Below, piece after piece: positions 35,270 through 48,895 of a stretch of DNA of 64,000 bases. Made by a program: the position numbers and the translations under genes. Source of the stretch: Hydractinia symbiolongicarpus. Lineage: Eukaryota; Cnidaria; Hydrozoa; Anthoathecata; Hydractiniidae. The DNA lies in the NCBI RefSeq assembly GCF_029227915.1, contig NC_079877.1, positions 6,326,001 to 6,390,000 of the forward strand, given 5' to 3'. The notes below the pieces were generated by a model. It did no database searches. It saw only the letters and a list, made by a program, of their open reading frames with translations, and was not told the origin of the DNA. The stretch's first letter is position 1. The number at the start of each line of letters is the position of its first letter.

Positions 35270-36080
35270 TTAAAAAATTTTTTCACCACTAAAACGCATG
35301 AGACTTGCAGTTTTCAAAAATGTTTTCATTTTTGATGAGACGCTGAATAAAAGAAGTTTAATCGCCTGCAAACGAAAACCCGCGATTTCCCGTAAATCCC
35401 GGACTCGGCCCGTATAGTCAAAAGTATACAAGGAAAGTACCCAGGGAGTAAACTCATTTCCCAAACGATTTTTTAAATTATTATTTCACCACTAAAGCCC
35501 ATGAGACTTGTAGTTTTTAAAAATGTTTTCATTTTTGATGAGACGCTGAATAAAAGAAGTTTAATCGCCGGCAAACGAAAACCCGCGATTTCCCGTAAAT
35601 CCCGGACTCGGCCCGTATAGTCAAAAGTATACAAGGAAAGTACCCAGTGAGTAAACTCATTTCCCAAACGATTTTTTAAATTATTATTTCACCACTAAAG
35701 CCCATGAGACTTGTAGTTTTTAAAAATGTTTTCATTTTTGATGAGACGCTGAATAAAAGAAGTTTAATCGCCGGCAAACGAAAACCCGCGATTTCCCGTA
35801 AATCCCGGACTCGGCCCGTATAGTCAAAAGTATACAAGGAAAGTACCCAGTGAGTAAACTCATTTCCCGAACGAATTTTTAAATTATTTTTTCACCACTA
35901 AAACGCATGAGACTGGTAGTTTTCAGAAATGTTTTCATTTTGATGAGACGCTTAATAAAAGTGGTTTAATCACCGGCAAACGAAAACCCGCGATTTCCCG
36001 TAAATCCCGGGCTTGGCCCGTATAGTCGAATGTATACAAAGAAAGTACCCTGTGAGAAAACTCATTTCCAAAACGATTTT
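35270..36080 (+). repeat. 4-monomer unit, copy 2 (lag 811)
   Basis: Second copy of the tetramer, starting with an altered T-tract ('taaaaaatttttt', near 35270). It ends with the 'gactggtagttttcag' monomer, which here lacks one T ('cattttgatgag', near 35936) and continues as a true cassette B monomer 1 with 'gggcttgg' and 'gtcgaatg'. Confidence 0.85.
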
Positions 36081-37479
36081 TTAAATTATCTTTTCACCAC
36101 TAAAACGCTTGAGACTTGTGGTTTTCAAAAATGTTTTCATTTTTGATGAGACGCTAAATAAAAGAAGTTTAATCGCCGGCAAACGAAAACCCGCCATTTC
36201 CCGTAAACCCCGGACTCGGCCCGCATAGTCAAAAGTATACAAAAAAAGTACCCAGGGTGTAAACTCATTTCCCGAACGATTTTTTAAATTATTATTTCAC
36301 CACTAAAGCCCATGAGACTTGTAGTATTTAAAAATACTTTCATTTTTGATGAGACGCTGAATAAAAGAAGTTTAATCGCCGGCAAACAAAAACCCGCGAC
36401 TTCCCGTAAATCCCAGACTCCGCCCGTATAGTCAAAAGTATACAAAGAAAGTACCTAGGGAGTAAACTCATTTCCCGAACGATTTTTTAAATTATTTTTC
36501 ACCACTAAAACGCATGCGACTTGTAGTTTTCAAAAATGTTTTCATTTTTGATGAGACGCTGAATAAAAGAAGTTTAATCGCCGGCAAACGAAAACCTGCG
36601 ATTTCCCGTAAATCCCGGACTCGGCCCGCATAGTCAAAAGTATACAAAGAAAGTACCCGAGGTGTAAACTCATTTCCCGAACGATTTTTTAAATTACTTT
36701 TTCACCACTAAAACGCATGAGATTTGTAGTTTTCAAAAATGTTTTCATTTTTGATCAGACGCTGAATAAAAGAAGTTTAATCGCCGGCAAACGAAAACCT
36801 GCGATTTCCCGTAAATCCCAGACTCGGCCCGTATAGTCAAAATTATACAAAGAGAGTACCCAGGGTGTAAACTCATTTCCCGAACGATTTTTTAAATTAT
36901 TTTTTCACCACTAAAACGCATGAGACTTGTAGTTTTCAAAAATGTTTTCATTTTTGATGAGACGCTGAATAAAAGAAGTTTAATCGCCGGCAAACGAAAA
37001 CCCGCAATTTTCCGTAAATCCCGGTCTCGGCCCGTATAGTCAAAAGTATACAAGGAAAGTACCCAGTGAGTAAACTCATTTCCCTAACGAATTTTTAAAT
37101 TATTTTTTCACCACTAAAACGCATGAGACTTGTAGTTTTCAAAAATGTTTTCATTTTTGATCAGACGCTGAATAAAAGAAGTTTAATCGCCGGCAAACGA
37201 AAACCTGCGATTTCCCGTAAATCCCGGACTCGGCCCGTATAGTCAAAAGTATACAAAGAGAGTACCCGAGGTGTAAACTCATTTCCCGAACGATTTTTTA
37301 AATTATTTTTTCACCACTAAAACGCATGAGACTTGCAGTTTTCAAAAATGTTTTCATTTTTGATGAGACGCTGAATAAAAGAAGTTTAATCGCCTGCAAA
37401 CGAAAACCTGCGATTTCCCGTAAATCCCGGACTCGGCCCGTATAGTTAAAAGTATACAAGGAAAGTACCCAGGGAGTAA
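36081..37479 (+). repeat. Cassette B remainder plus mixed monomers
   Basis: Cassette B monomers 2-4 (palindrome monomer at 36323-36338, 'cgcatgcgacttg' near 36513) are followed by 'gagatttgtag', 'gatcag', 'cccgcaattttccg' and 'cctgc' monomers. The 'aattatac' variant of the GTATA dyad first appears here in the 36-54 kb form (about 36843). Confidence 0.75.
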
Positions 37480-38514
37480 ACTCATTTCCCAAACGATTTT
37501 TTAAATTATTATTTCACCACTAAAGCCCATGAGACTTGTAGTTTTTAAAAATGTTTTCATTTTTGGTGAGACGCTGAATAAAAGAAGTTTAATCGCCGGC
37601 AAACGAAAACCCGCGATTTCCCGTAAATCCCGGACTCGGCCCGTATAGTCAAAAGTATACAAGGAAAGTACCCAGTGAGTAAACTCATTTCCCGAACGAA
37701 TTTTTAAATTATTTTTTCACCACTAAAACGCATGAGACTTGTAGTTTTCAGAAATGTTTTCATTTTTGATGAGACGCTTAATAAAAGTGGTTTAATCGCC
37801 GGCAAACGAAAACCCGCGATTTCCCGTAAATCCCGGGCTTGGCCCGTATAGTCGAATGTATACAAAGAAAGTACCCTGTGAGAAAACTCATTTCCAAAAC
37901 GATTTTTTAAATTATCTTTTCACCACTAAAACGCTTGAGACTTGTAGTTTTCAAAAATGTTTTCATTTTTGATGAGACGCTAAATAAAAGAAGTTTAATC
38001 GCCGTCTAACGGAAACCCGCCATTTCCCGTAAACCCCGGACTCGGCCGGCATAGTCAAAAGTATACAAAGAAAGTACCCAGGGTGTAAACTCATTTCCCG
38101 AACGATTTTTTAAATTATTATTTCACCACTAAAGCCCATGAGACTTGTAGTATTTAAAAATACTTTCATTTTTGATGAGACGCTGAATAAAAGAAGTTTA
38201 AACGCCGGCAAACAAAAACCCGCGACTTCCCGTAAATCCCAGACTCCGCCCGTATAGTCAAAAGTATACAAAGAAAGTACCCAGGGAGTAAACTCATTTC
38301 CCGAACGATTTTTTAAATTATTTTTTCACCACTAAAACGCATGAGACTTGTAGTTTTCAAAAATGTTTTCATTTTTGATGAGACGCTGAATAAAAGAAGT
38401 TTAATCGCCGACAAACGAAAACCTGCGATTTCCCGTAAATCCCGGACTCGGCCGGCATAGTCAAAAGTATACAAAGAAAGTACCCGAGGTGTAAACTCAT
38501 TTCCCAAACGATTT
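37480..38514 (+). repeat. Cassette B tandem pair, copy 1 (lag 1015)
   Basis: Five monomers in the cassette order, distinguished from the 13-14 kb version by 'tttttggtgagacg', 'gagaaaactcattt', 'cgccgtctaacgg' (38000) and 'cggccggcatag'. It matches the next 1015 bp with no difference I noticed. The palindrome monomer is at 38149-38164. Confidence 0.9.
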
Positions 38515-39529
38515 TTTAAATTATTATTTCACCACTAAAGCCCATGAGACTTGTAGTTTTTAAAAATGTTTTCATTTTTGGTGAGACGCTGAATAAAAGA
38601 AGTTTAATCGCCGGCAAACGAAAACCCGCGATTTCCCGTAAATCCCGGACTCGGCCCGTATAGTCAAAAGTATACAAGGAAAGTACCCAGTGAGTAAACT
38701 CATTTCCCGAACGAATTTTTAAATTATTTTTTCACCACTAAAACGCATGAGACTTGTAGTTTTCAGAAATGTTTTCATTTTTGATGAGACGCTTAATAAA
38801 AGTGGTTTAATCGCCGGCAAACGAAAACCCGCGATTTCCCGTAAATCCCGGGCTTGGCCCGTATAGTCGAATGTATACAAAGAAAGTACCCTGTGAGAAA
38901 ACTCATTTCCAAAACGATTTTTTAAATTATCTTTTCACCACTAAAACGCTTGAGACTTGTAGTTTTCAAAAATGTTTTCATTTTTGATGAGACGCTAAAT
39001 AAAAGAAGTTTAATCGCCGTCTAACGGAAACCCGCCATTTCCCGTAAACCCCGGACTCGGCCGGCATAGTCAAAAGTATACAAAGAAAGTACCCAGGGTG
39101 TAAACTCATTTCCCGAACGATTTTTTAAATTATTATTTCACCACTAAAGCCCATGAGACTTGTAGTATTTAAAAATACTTTCATTTTTGATGAGACGCTG
39201 AATAAAAGAAGTTTAAACGCCGGCAAACAAAAACCCGCGACTTCCCGTAAATCCCAGACTCCGCCCGTATAGTCAAAAGTATACAAAGAAAGTACCCAGG
39301 GAGTAAACTCATTTCCCGAACGATTTTTTAAATTATTTTTTCACCACTAAAACGCATGAGACTTGTAGTTTTCAAAAATGTTTTCATTTTTGATGAGACG
39401 CTGAATAAAAGAAGTTTAATCGCCGACAAACGAAAACCTGCGATTTCCCGTAAATCCCGGACTCGGCCGGCATAGTCAAAAGTATACAAAGAAAGTACCC
39501 GAGGTGTAAACTCATTTCCCGAACGATTT
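38515..39529 (+). repeat. Cassette B tandem pair, copy 2 (lag 1015)
   Basis: Second copy, with 'gccgtctaac' at 39016 and the palindrome at 39164-39179. It exits near 39515 into 'cccgaacg' plus 'ttttttcacc' and a 'gagatttgtag' monomer instead of returning to the first monomer. Confidence 0.9.
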
Positions 39530-41679
39530 TTTAAATTATTTTTTCACCACTAAAACGCATGAGATTTGTAGTTTTCAAAAATGTTTTCATTTTTGATCAG
39601 ACGCTGAATAAAAGAAGTTTAATCGCCGGCAAACGAAACCCTGCGATTTCCCGTAAATCCCGGACTTGGCCCGTATAGTCAAAATTATACAAAGAGAGTA
39701 CCCAGGGTGTAAACTCATTTCCCGAACGATTTTTTAAATTATTTTTTCACCACTAAAACGCATGAGACTTGCAGTTTTCAGAAATGTTTTCATTTTTGAT
39801 GAGACGCTGAATAAAAGAAGTTTAATCGCCTGCAAACGAAAACCTGCGATTTCCCGTAAATCCCGGACTCGGCCCGTATAGTCAAAAGTATACAAAGAAA
39901 GTACCCAAGGAGTAAACTCATTTCCCAAACGATTTTTTAAATTATTTTTTCACCACTAAAACGCATGAGACTGGTAATTTTCAAAAATGTTTTCATTTTT
40001 GATCAGACGCTGAATAAAAGAAGTTTAATCGCCGGCAAACAAAAACATGCGATTTCCCGTAAATCCCGGACTCGGCCCGTATAGTCAAAAGTATACAAAG
40101 AGAGTACCCAGGGTGTAAACTCATTTCCCGAACGATTTTTTAAATTATTTTTTTACCACTAAAACGCATGAGACTTGCAGTTTTCAAAAATGTTTTCATT
40201 TTTGATGAGACGCTGAATAAAAGAAGTTTAATCGCCTGCAAACGAAAACCTGCGATTTCCCGTAAATCCCGGACTCGGCCCGTATAGTCAAAATTATACA
40301 AAGAGAGTACCCAGGGTGTAAACTCATTTCCCGAACGATTTTTTAAATTATTTTTTCACCACTAAAACGCATGAGACTTGCAGTTTTCAAAAATGTTTTC
40401 ATTTTTGATGAGACGCTGAATAAAAGAAGTTTAATCGCCTGCAAACGAAAACCTGCGATTTCCCGTAAATCCCGGACTCGGCCCGTATATTCAAAAGTAT
40501 ACAAGGAAAGTACGCAGGGAGTAAACTCATTTCCCAAACGATTTTTTAAATTATTATTTCACCACTAAAGCCCATGAGACTTGTAGTTTTTAAAAATGTT
40601 TTCATTTTTGGTGAGACGCTGAATAAAAGAAGTTTAATCGCCGGCAAACGAAAACCCGCGATTTCCCGTAAATCCCGGACTCGGCCCGTATAGTCAAAAG
40701 TATACAAGGAAAGTACCCAGTGAGTAAACTCATTTCCCGAACGAATTTATAAATTATTTTTTCACCACTAAAACGCATGAGACTTGTAGTTTTCAGAAAT
40801 GTTTTCATTTTTGATGAGACGCTTAATAAAAGTGGTTTAATCGCCGGCAAACGAAAACCCGCGATTTCCCGTAAATCCCGGGCTTGGCCCGTATAGTCGA
40901 ATGTATACAAAGAAAGTACCCTGTGAGAAAACTCATTTCCAAAACGATGTTTTAAATTATCTTTTCACCACTAAAACGCTTGAGACTTGTAGTTTTCAAA
41001 AATGTTTTCATTTTTGATGAGACGCTAAATAAAAGAAGTTTAATCGCCGTCTAACGGAAACCCGCCATTTCCCGTAAACCCCAGACTCGGCCCGCATAGT
41101 CAAAAGTATACAAAGAAAGTACCCAGGGTGTAAACTCATTTCCGGAACGATTTTTTAAATTATTATTTCACCACTAAAACGCATGAGACTTGTAGTATTT
41201 AAAAATACTTTCATTTTTGATGAGACGCTGAATAAAAGAAGTTTAAACGCCGGCAAACAAAAACCCGCGACTTCCCGTAAATCCCAGACTCCGCCCGTAT
41301 AGTCAAAAGTATACAAAGAAAGTACCCAGGGAGTAAACTCATTTCCCGAACGATTTTTTAAATTATTTTTTCACCACTAAAACGCATGAGACTTGTAGTT
41401 TTCAAAAATGTTTTCATTTTTGATGAGACGCTGAATAAAAGAAGTTTAATCGCCGGCAAACGAAAACCTGCGATTTCCCGTAAATCCCGGACTCGGCCCG
41501 CATAGTCAAAAGTATACAAAGAAAGTACCCGAGGTGTAAACTCATTTCCCGAACGATTTTTTAAATTATTTTTTCACCACTAAAACGCATGAGATTTGTA
41601 GTTTTCAAAAATGTTTTCATTTTTGATCAGACGCTGAATAAAAGAAGTTTAATCGCCGGCAAACAAAAACCTGCGATTT
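39530..41679 (+). repeat. Mixed monomers with one further cassette B copy
   Basis: 'gagatttg' plus 'gatcag', 'ttgcag' plus 'cctgc', and 'tttttttaccac' monomers occupy 39530-40560. A cassette B copy (about 40565-41580, 'gccgtctaac' at 41046, palindrome at 41194-41209) follows. Here the palindrome monomer is preceded by 'aaaacgcatgag' rather than 'aaagcccatgag', and the type 1 monomer is preceded by 'gaatttataaatt'. Confidence 0.78.
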
Positions 41680-44318
41680 CCCGTAAATCCCGGACTCGGC
41701 CCGTATAGTCAAAAGTATACAAAGAAAGTACCCAGGGAGTAAACTCATTTCCCAAACGATTTTTTAAATTATTTTTTCACCACTAAAACGCATGAGACTT
41801 GTAGTTTTCAAAAATGTTTTCATTTTTGATCAGACGCTGAATAAAAGAAGTTTAATCGCCGGCAAACAAAAACCTGCGATTTCCCGTAAATCCCGGACTC
41901 GGCCCGTATAGTCAAAAGTATACAAAGAGAGTACCCAGGGTGTAAACTCATTTCCCGAACGATTTTTTAAATTATTTTTTCACCACTAAAACGCTTGAGA
42001 CTTGCAGTTTTCAGAAATGTTTTCATTTTTGATGAGACGCTGAATAAAAGAAGTTTAATCGCCGGCAAACAAAAACCTGCGATTTCCCGTAAATCCCGGA
42101 CTCGGCCCGTATAGTCAAAAGTATACAAAGAGAGTACCCAGGGTGTAAACTCATTTCCCGAACGATTTTTTAAATTATTTTTTTACCACTAAAACGCATG
42201 AGACTTGCAGTTTTCAAAAATGTTTTCATTTTTGATGAGACGCTGAATAAAAGAAGTTTAATCGCCTGCAAACGAAAACCTGCGATTTCCCGTAAATCCC
42301 GGACTCGGCCCGTATAGTCAAAATTATACAAAGAGAGTACCCAGGGTGTAAACTCATTTCCCGAACGATTTTTTAAATTATTTTTTCACCACTAAAACGC
42401 ATGAGACTTGCAGTTTTTAGAAATGTTTTCATTTTTGATGAGACGCTGAATAAAAGAAGTTTAATCGCCTGCAAACGAAAACCTGCGATTTCCCGTAAAT
42501 CCCGGACTCGGCCCGTATAGTCAAAAGTATACAAAGAAAGTACCCAGGGAGTAAACTCATTTCCCAAACGATTTTTTAAATTATTTTTTCACCACTAAAA
42601 CGCATGAGACTTGTAGTTTTCAAAAATGTTTTCATTTTTGATCAGACGCTGAATAAAAGAAGTTTAATCGCCGGCAAACAAAAACCTGCGATTTCCCGTA
42701 AATCCCGGACTCGGCCCGTATAGTCAAAAGTATACAAAGAGAGTACCCAGGGTGTAAACTCATTTCCCGAACGATTTTTTAAATTATTTTTTTACCACTA
42801 AAACGCATGAGACTTGCAGTTTTCAAAAATGTTTTCATTTTTGATGAGACGCTGAATAAAAGAAGTTTAATCGCCTGCAAACGAAAACCTGCGATTTCCC
42901 GTAAATCCCGGACTCGGCCCGTATAGTCAAAAGTATACAAGGAAAGTACCCAGGGAGTAAACTCATTTCCCAAACGATTTTTTAAATTATTATTTCACCA
43001 CTAAAGCCCATGAGACTTGTAGTTTTCAAAAATGTTTTCATTTTTGATGAGACGCTGAATAAAAGAAGTTTAATCGCCTGCAAACGAAAACCTGCGATTT
43101 CCCGTAAATCCCGGACTCGGCCCGTATAGTCAAAATTATACAAAGAGAGTACCCAGGGTGTAAACTCATTTCCCGAACGATTTTTTAAATTATTTTTTCA
43201 CCACTAAAACGCATGAGACTTGCAGTTTTCAGAAATGTTTTCATTTTTGATGAGACGCTGAATAAAAGAAGTTTAATCGCCTGCAAACGAAAACCTGCGA
43301 TTTCCCGTAAATCCCGGACTCGGCCCGTATAGTCAAAAGTATACAAAGAAAGTACCCAGGGAGTAAACTCATTTCCCAAACGATTTTTTAAATTATTTTT
43401 TCACCACTAAAACGCATGAGACTTGTAGTTTTCAAAAATGTTTTCATTTTTGATCAGACGCTGAATAAAAGAAGTTTAATCGCCGGCAAACAAAAACCTG
43501 CGATTTCCCGTAAATCCCGGACTCAGCCCGTATAGTCAAAAGTATACAAGGAAAGTACCCAGGGAGTAAACTCATTTCCCAAACGATTTTTTAAATTATT
43601 ATTTCACCACTAAAGCCCCTGAGACTTGTAGTTTTTAAAAATGTTTTCATTTTTGGTGAGACGCTGAATAAAAGAAGTTTAATCGCCGGCAAACAAAAAC
43701 CCGCGATTTCCCGTAAATCCCGGACTCGGCCCGTATAGTCAAAAGTATACAAAGAGAGTACCCAGGGTGTAAACTCATTTCCCGAACGATTTTTTAAATT
43801 ATTTTTTCACCACTAAAACGCATGAGACTTGCAGTTTTCAGAAATGTTTTCATTTTTGATGAGACGCTGAATAAAAGAAGTTTAATCGCCGGCAAACAAA
43901 AACCTGCGATTTCCCGTAAATCCCGGACTCGGCCCGTATAGTCAAAAGTATACAAAGAGAGTACCCAGGGTGTAAACTCATTTCCCGAACGATTTTTTAA
44001 ATTATTTTTTTACCACTAAAACGCATGAGACTTGCAGTTTTCAAAAATGTTTTCATTTTTGATGAGACGCTGAATAAAAGAAGTTTAATCGCCTGCAAAC
44101 GAGAACCTTCGATTTCCCGTAAATCCCGGACTCGGCCCGTATAGTCAAAATTATACAAAGAGAGTACCCAGGGTGTAAACTCATTTCCCGAACGATTTTT
44201 TAAATTATTTTTTCACCACTAAAACGCATGAGACTTGCAGTTTTCAGAAATGTTTTCATTTTTGATGAGACGCTGAATAAAAGAAGTTTAATCGCCTGCA
44301 AACGAAAACCTGCGATTT
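41680..44318 (+). repeat. 13-monomer unit, copy 1 (lag 2639)
   Basis: An irregular alternation of 'gatcag' plus 'caaacaaaaacctg' monomers with 'ttgcag' plus 'cctgc' plus 'cagaaatg' monomers. It matches 44319 onward at exactly 13 x 203 bp. Marks are 'cgcttgagacttgcag' (41991 and 44630), 'aaagcccctgag' (43612 and 46251) and 'tttttttaccac'. Small differences include 'cgagaaccttcg' near 44101. Confidence 0.85.
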
Positions 44319-46380
44319 CCCGTAAATCCCGGACTCGGCCCGTATAGTCAAAAGTATACAAAGAAAGTACCCAGGGAGTAAACTCATTTCCCAAACGATT
44401 TTTTAAATTATTTTTTCACCACTAAAACGCATGAGACTTGTAGTTTTCAAAAATGTTTTCATTTTTGATCAGACGCTGAATAAAAGAAGTTTAATCGCCG
44501 GCAAACAAAAACCTGCGATTTCCCGTAAATCCCGGACTCGGCCCGTATAGTCAAAAGTATACAAAGAGAGTACCCAGGGTGTAAACTCATTTCCCGAACG
44601 ATTTTTTAAATTATTTTTTCACCACTAAAACGCTTGAGACTTGCAGTTTTCAGAAATGTTTTCATTTTTGATGAGACGCTGAATAAAAGAAGTTTAATCG
44701 CCGGCAAACAAAAACCTGCGATTTCCCGTAAATCCCGGACTCGGCCCGTATAGTCAAAAGTATACAAAGAGAGTACCCAGGGTGTAAACTCATTTCCCGA
44801 ACGATTTTTTAAATTATTTTTTTACCACTAAAACGCATGAGACTTGCAGTTTTCAAAAATGTTTTCATTTTTGATGAGACGCTGAATAAAAGAAGTTTAA
44901 TCGCCTGCAAACGAAAACCTGCGATTTCCCGTAAATCCCGGACTCGGCCCGTATAGTCAAAATTATACAAAGAGAGTACCCAGGGTGTAAACTCATTTCC
45001 CGAACGATTTTTTAAATTATTTTTTCACCACTAAAACGCATGAGACTTGCAGTTTTCAGAAATGTTTTCATTTTTGATGAGACGCTGAATAAAAGAAGTT
45101 TAATCGCCTGCAAACGAAAACCTGCGATTTCCCGTAAATCCCGGACTCGGCCCGTATAGTCAAAAGTATACAAAGAAAGTACCCAGGGAGTAAACTCATT
45201 TCCCAAACGATTTTTTAAATTATTTTTTCACCACTAAAACGCATGAGACTTGTAGTTTTCAAAAATGTTTTCATTTTTGATCAGACGCTGAATAAAAGAA
45301 GTTTAATCGCCGGCAAACAAAAACCTGCGATTTCCCGTAAATCCCGGACTCGGCCCGTATAGTCAAAAGTATACAAAGAGAGTACCCAGGGTGTAAACTC
45401 ATTTCCCGAACGATTTTTTAAATTATTTTTTTACCACTAAAACGCATGAGACTTGCAGTTTTCAAAAATGTTTTCATTTTTGATGAGACGCTGAATAAAA
45501 GAAGTTTAATCGCCTGCAAACGAAAACCTGCGATTTCCCGTAAATCCCGGACTCGGCCCGTATAGTCAAAAGTATACAAGGAAAGTACCCAGGGAGTAAA
45601 CTTATTTCCCAAACGATTTTTTAAATTATTATTTCACCACTAAAGCCCATGAGACTTGTAGTTTTCAAAAATGTTTTCATTTTTGATGAGACGCTGAATA
45701 AAAGAAGTTTAATCGCCTGCAAACGAAAACCTGCGATTTCCCGTAAATCCCGGACTCGGCCCGTATAGTCAAAATTATACAAAGAGAGTACCCAGGGTGT
45801 AAACTCATTTCCCGAACGATTTTTTAAATTATTTTTTCACCACTAAAACGCATGAGACTTGCAGTTTTCAGAAATGTTTTCATTTTTGATGAGACGCTGA
45901 ATAAAAGAAGTTTAATCGCCTGCAAACGAAAACCTGCGATTTCCCGTAAATCCCGGACTCGGCCCGTATAGTCAAAAGTATACAAAGAAAGTACCCAGGG
46001 AGTAAACTCATTTCCCAAACGATTTTTTAAATTATTTTTTCACCACTAAAACGCATGAGACTTGTAGTTTTCAAAAATGTTTTCATTTTTGATCAGACGC
46101 TGAATAAAAGAAGTTTAATCGCCGGCAAACAAAAACCTGCGATTTCCCGTAAATCCCGGACTCGGCCCGTATAGTCAAAAGTATACAAGGAAAGTACCCA
46201 GGGAGTAAACTCATTTCCCAAACGATTTTTTAAATTATTATTTCACCACTAAAGCCCCTGAGACTTGTAGTTTTTAAAAATGTTTTCATTTTTGGTGAGA
46301 CGCTGAATAAAAGAAGTTTAATCGCCGGCAAACAAAAACCCGCGATTTCCCGTAAATCCCGGACTCGGCCCGTATAGTCA
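44319..46380 (+). repeat. 13-monomer unit, copy 2 (truncated by cassette B)
   Basis: Matches copy 1 until about 46380. There the 'cccctgag...ggtgag' monomer continues as 'aggaaagtacccagtgag', the entry to cassette B, instead of copy 1's 'agagagtacccagggtg'. The switch point lies inside a single monomer. Confidence 0.85.
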
Positions 46381-48895
46381 AAAGTATACAAGGAAAGTAC
46401 CCAGTGAGTAAACTCATTTCCCGAACGAATTTTTAAATTATTTTTTCACCACTAAAACGCATGAGACTTGTAGTTTTCAGAAATGTTTTCATTTTTGATG
46501 AGACGCTTAATAAAAGTGGTTTAATCGCCGGCAAACGAAAACCCGCGATTTCCCGTAAATCCCGGGCTTGGCCCGTATAGTCGAATGTATACAAAGAAAG
46601 TACCCTGTGAGAAAACTCATTTCCAAAACGATTTTTTAAATTATCTTTTCACCACTAAAACGCTTGAGACTTGTAGTTTTCAAACATGTTTTCATTTTTG
46701 ATGAGACGCTAAATAAAAGAAGTTTAATCGCCGTCTAACGGAAACCCGCCATTTCCCGTAAACCCCGGACTCGGCCCGCATAGTCAAAAGTATACAAAGA
46801 AAGTACCCAGGGAGTAAACTCATTTCCCGAACGATTTTTTAAATTATTTTTTCACCACTAAAACGCATGAGACTTGTAGTTTTCAAAAATGTTTTCATTT
46901 TTGATGAGACGCTGAATAAAAGAAGTTTAATCGCCGGCAAACGAAAACCTGCGATTTCCCGTAAATCCCGGACTCGGCCCGCATAGTCAAAAGTATACAA
47001 AGAAAGTACCCGAGGTGTAAACTAATTTCCCGAACGATTTTTTAAATTATTTTTTCACCACTAAAACGCATGAGATTTGTAGTTTTCAAAAATGTTTTCA
47101 TTTTTGATCAGACGCTGAATAAAAGAAGTTTAATCGCCGGCAAACGAAAACCTGCGATTTCCCGTAAATCCCGGACTTGGCCCGTATAGTCAAAATTATA
47201 CAAAGAGAGTACCCAGGATGTAAACTCATTTCCCGAACGATTTTTTAAAGTATTTTTTCACCACTAAAACGCATGAGACTTGCAGTTTTCAGAAATGTTT
47301 TCATTTTTGATGAGACGCTGAATAAAAGAAGTTTAATCGCCTGCAAACGAAAACCTGCGATTTCCCGTAAATCCCGGACTCGGCCCGTATAGTCAAAAGT
47401 ATACAAAGAAAGTACCCAGGGAGTAAACTCATTTCCCAAACGATTTTTTAAATTATTTTTTCACCACTAAAACGCATGAGACTTGTAGTTTTCAAAAATG
47501 TTTTCATTTTTGATCAGACGCTGAATAAAAGAAGTTTAATCGCCGGCAAACAAAAACCTGCGATTTCCCGTAAATCCTGGACTCGGCCCGTATAGTCAAA
47601 AGTATACAAAGAGAGTACCCAGGGTGTAAACTCATTTCCCGAACGATTTTTTAAATTATTTTTTTACCACTAAAACGCATGAGACTTGCAGTTTTCAAAA
47701 ATGTTTTCATTTTTGATGAGACGCTGAATAAAAGAAGTTTAATCGCCTGCAAACGAAAACCTGCGATTTCCCGTAAATCCCGGACTCGGCCCGTATAGTC
47801 AAAATTATACAAAGAGAGTACTCAGGGTGTAAACTCATTTCCCGAACGATTTTTTAAATTATTTTTTCACCACTAAAACGCATGAGACTTGCAGTTTTCA
47901 AAAATGTTTTCATTTTTGATGAGACGCTGAATAAAAGAAGTTTAATCGCCTGCAAACGAAAACCTGCGATTTCCCGTAAATCCCGGACTCGGCCCGTATA
48001 GTCAAAAGTATACAAAGAAAGTACCCAGGGAGTAAACTCATTTCCCAAACGATTTTTTAAATTATTTTTCACCACTAAAACGCATGAGACTTGTAGTTTT
48101 CAAAAATGTTTTCATTTTTGATCAGACGCTGAATAAAAGAAGTTTAATCGCCGGCAAACAAAAACCTGCGATTTCCCGTAAATCCCGGACTCGGCCCGTA
48201 TAGTCAAAAGTATACAAAGAGAGTACCCAGGGTGTAAACTCATTTCCCAAACGATTTTTTAAATTATTTTTTCACCACTAAAACGCATGAGACTTGTAGT
48301 TTTCAAAAATGTTTTCATTTTTGGTGAGACGCTGAATAAAAGAAGTTTAATCGCCGGCAAACGAAAACCCGCGATTTCCCGTAAATCCCGGACTCGGCCC
48401 GTATAGTCAAAAGTATACAAAGAGAGTACCCAGTGAGTAAACTCATTTCCCGAACGAATTTTTAAATTATTTTTTCACCACTAAAACGCATGAGACTTGT
48501 AGTTTTCAGAAATGTTTTCATTTTTGATGAGACGCTGAATAAAAGAAGTTTAATCGCCGGCAAACGAAAACCCGCGATTTCCCGTAAATCCCGGGCTTGG
48601 CCCGTATAGTCGAATGTATACAAAGAAAGTACCCTGTGAGAAAACTCATTTCCAAAACGATTTTTTAAATTATCTTTTCACCACTAAAACGCTTGAGACT
48701 TGTAGTTTTCAAAAATGTTTTCATTTTTGATGAGACGCTAAATAAAAGAAGTTTAATCGCCTGCAAACAAAAACCCGCGACTTCCCGTAAATCCGAGACT
48801 CCGCCCGTATAGTCAAAAGTATACAAAGAAAGTACCCAGGGAGTAAACTCATTTCCCGAACGATTTTTTAAATTATTTTTTCACCACTAAAACGC
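46381..48895 (+). repeat. Cassette B remnants and mixed monomers
   Basis: Cassette B types 1 and 2 (with 'caaacatg' and 'gccgtctaac' at 46730), but the palindrome monomer is missing: type 2 runs straight on to type 4. 'gatcag' and 'cctgc' monomers follow, then another type 1/2 pair near 48480-48800. The second of that pair is a hybrid carrying 'cccgcgacttcccg' and 'ccgagactccgccc', normally found in the palindrome monomer. Confidence 0.75.
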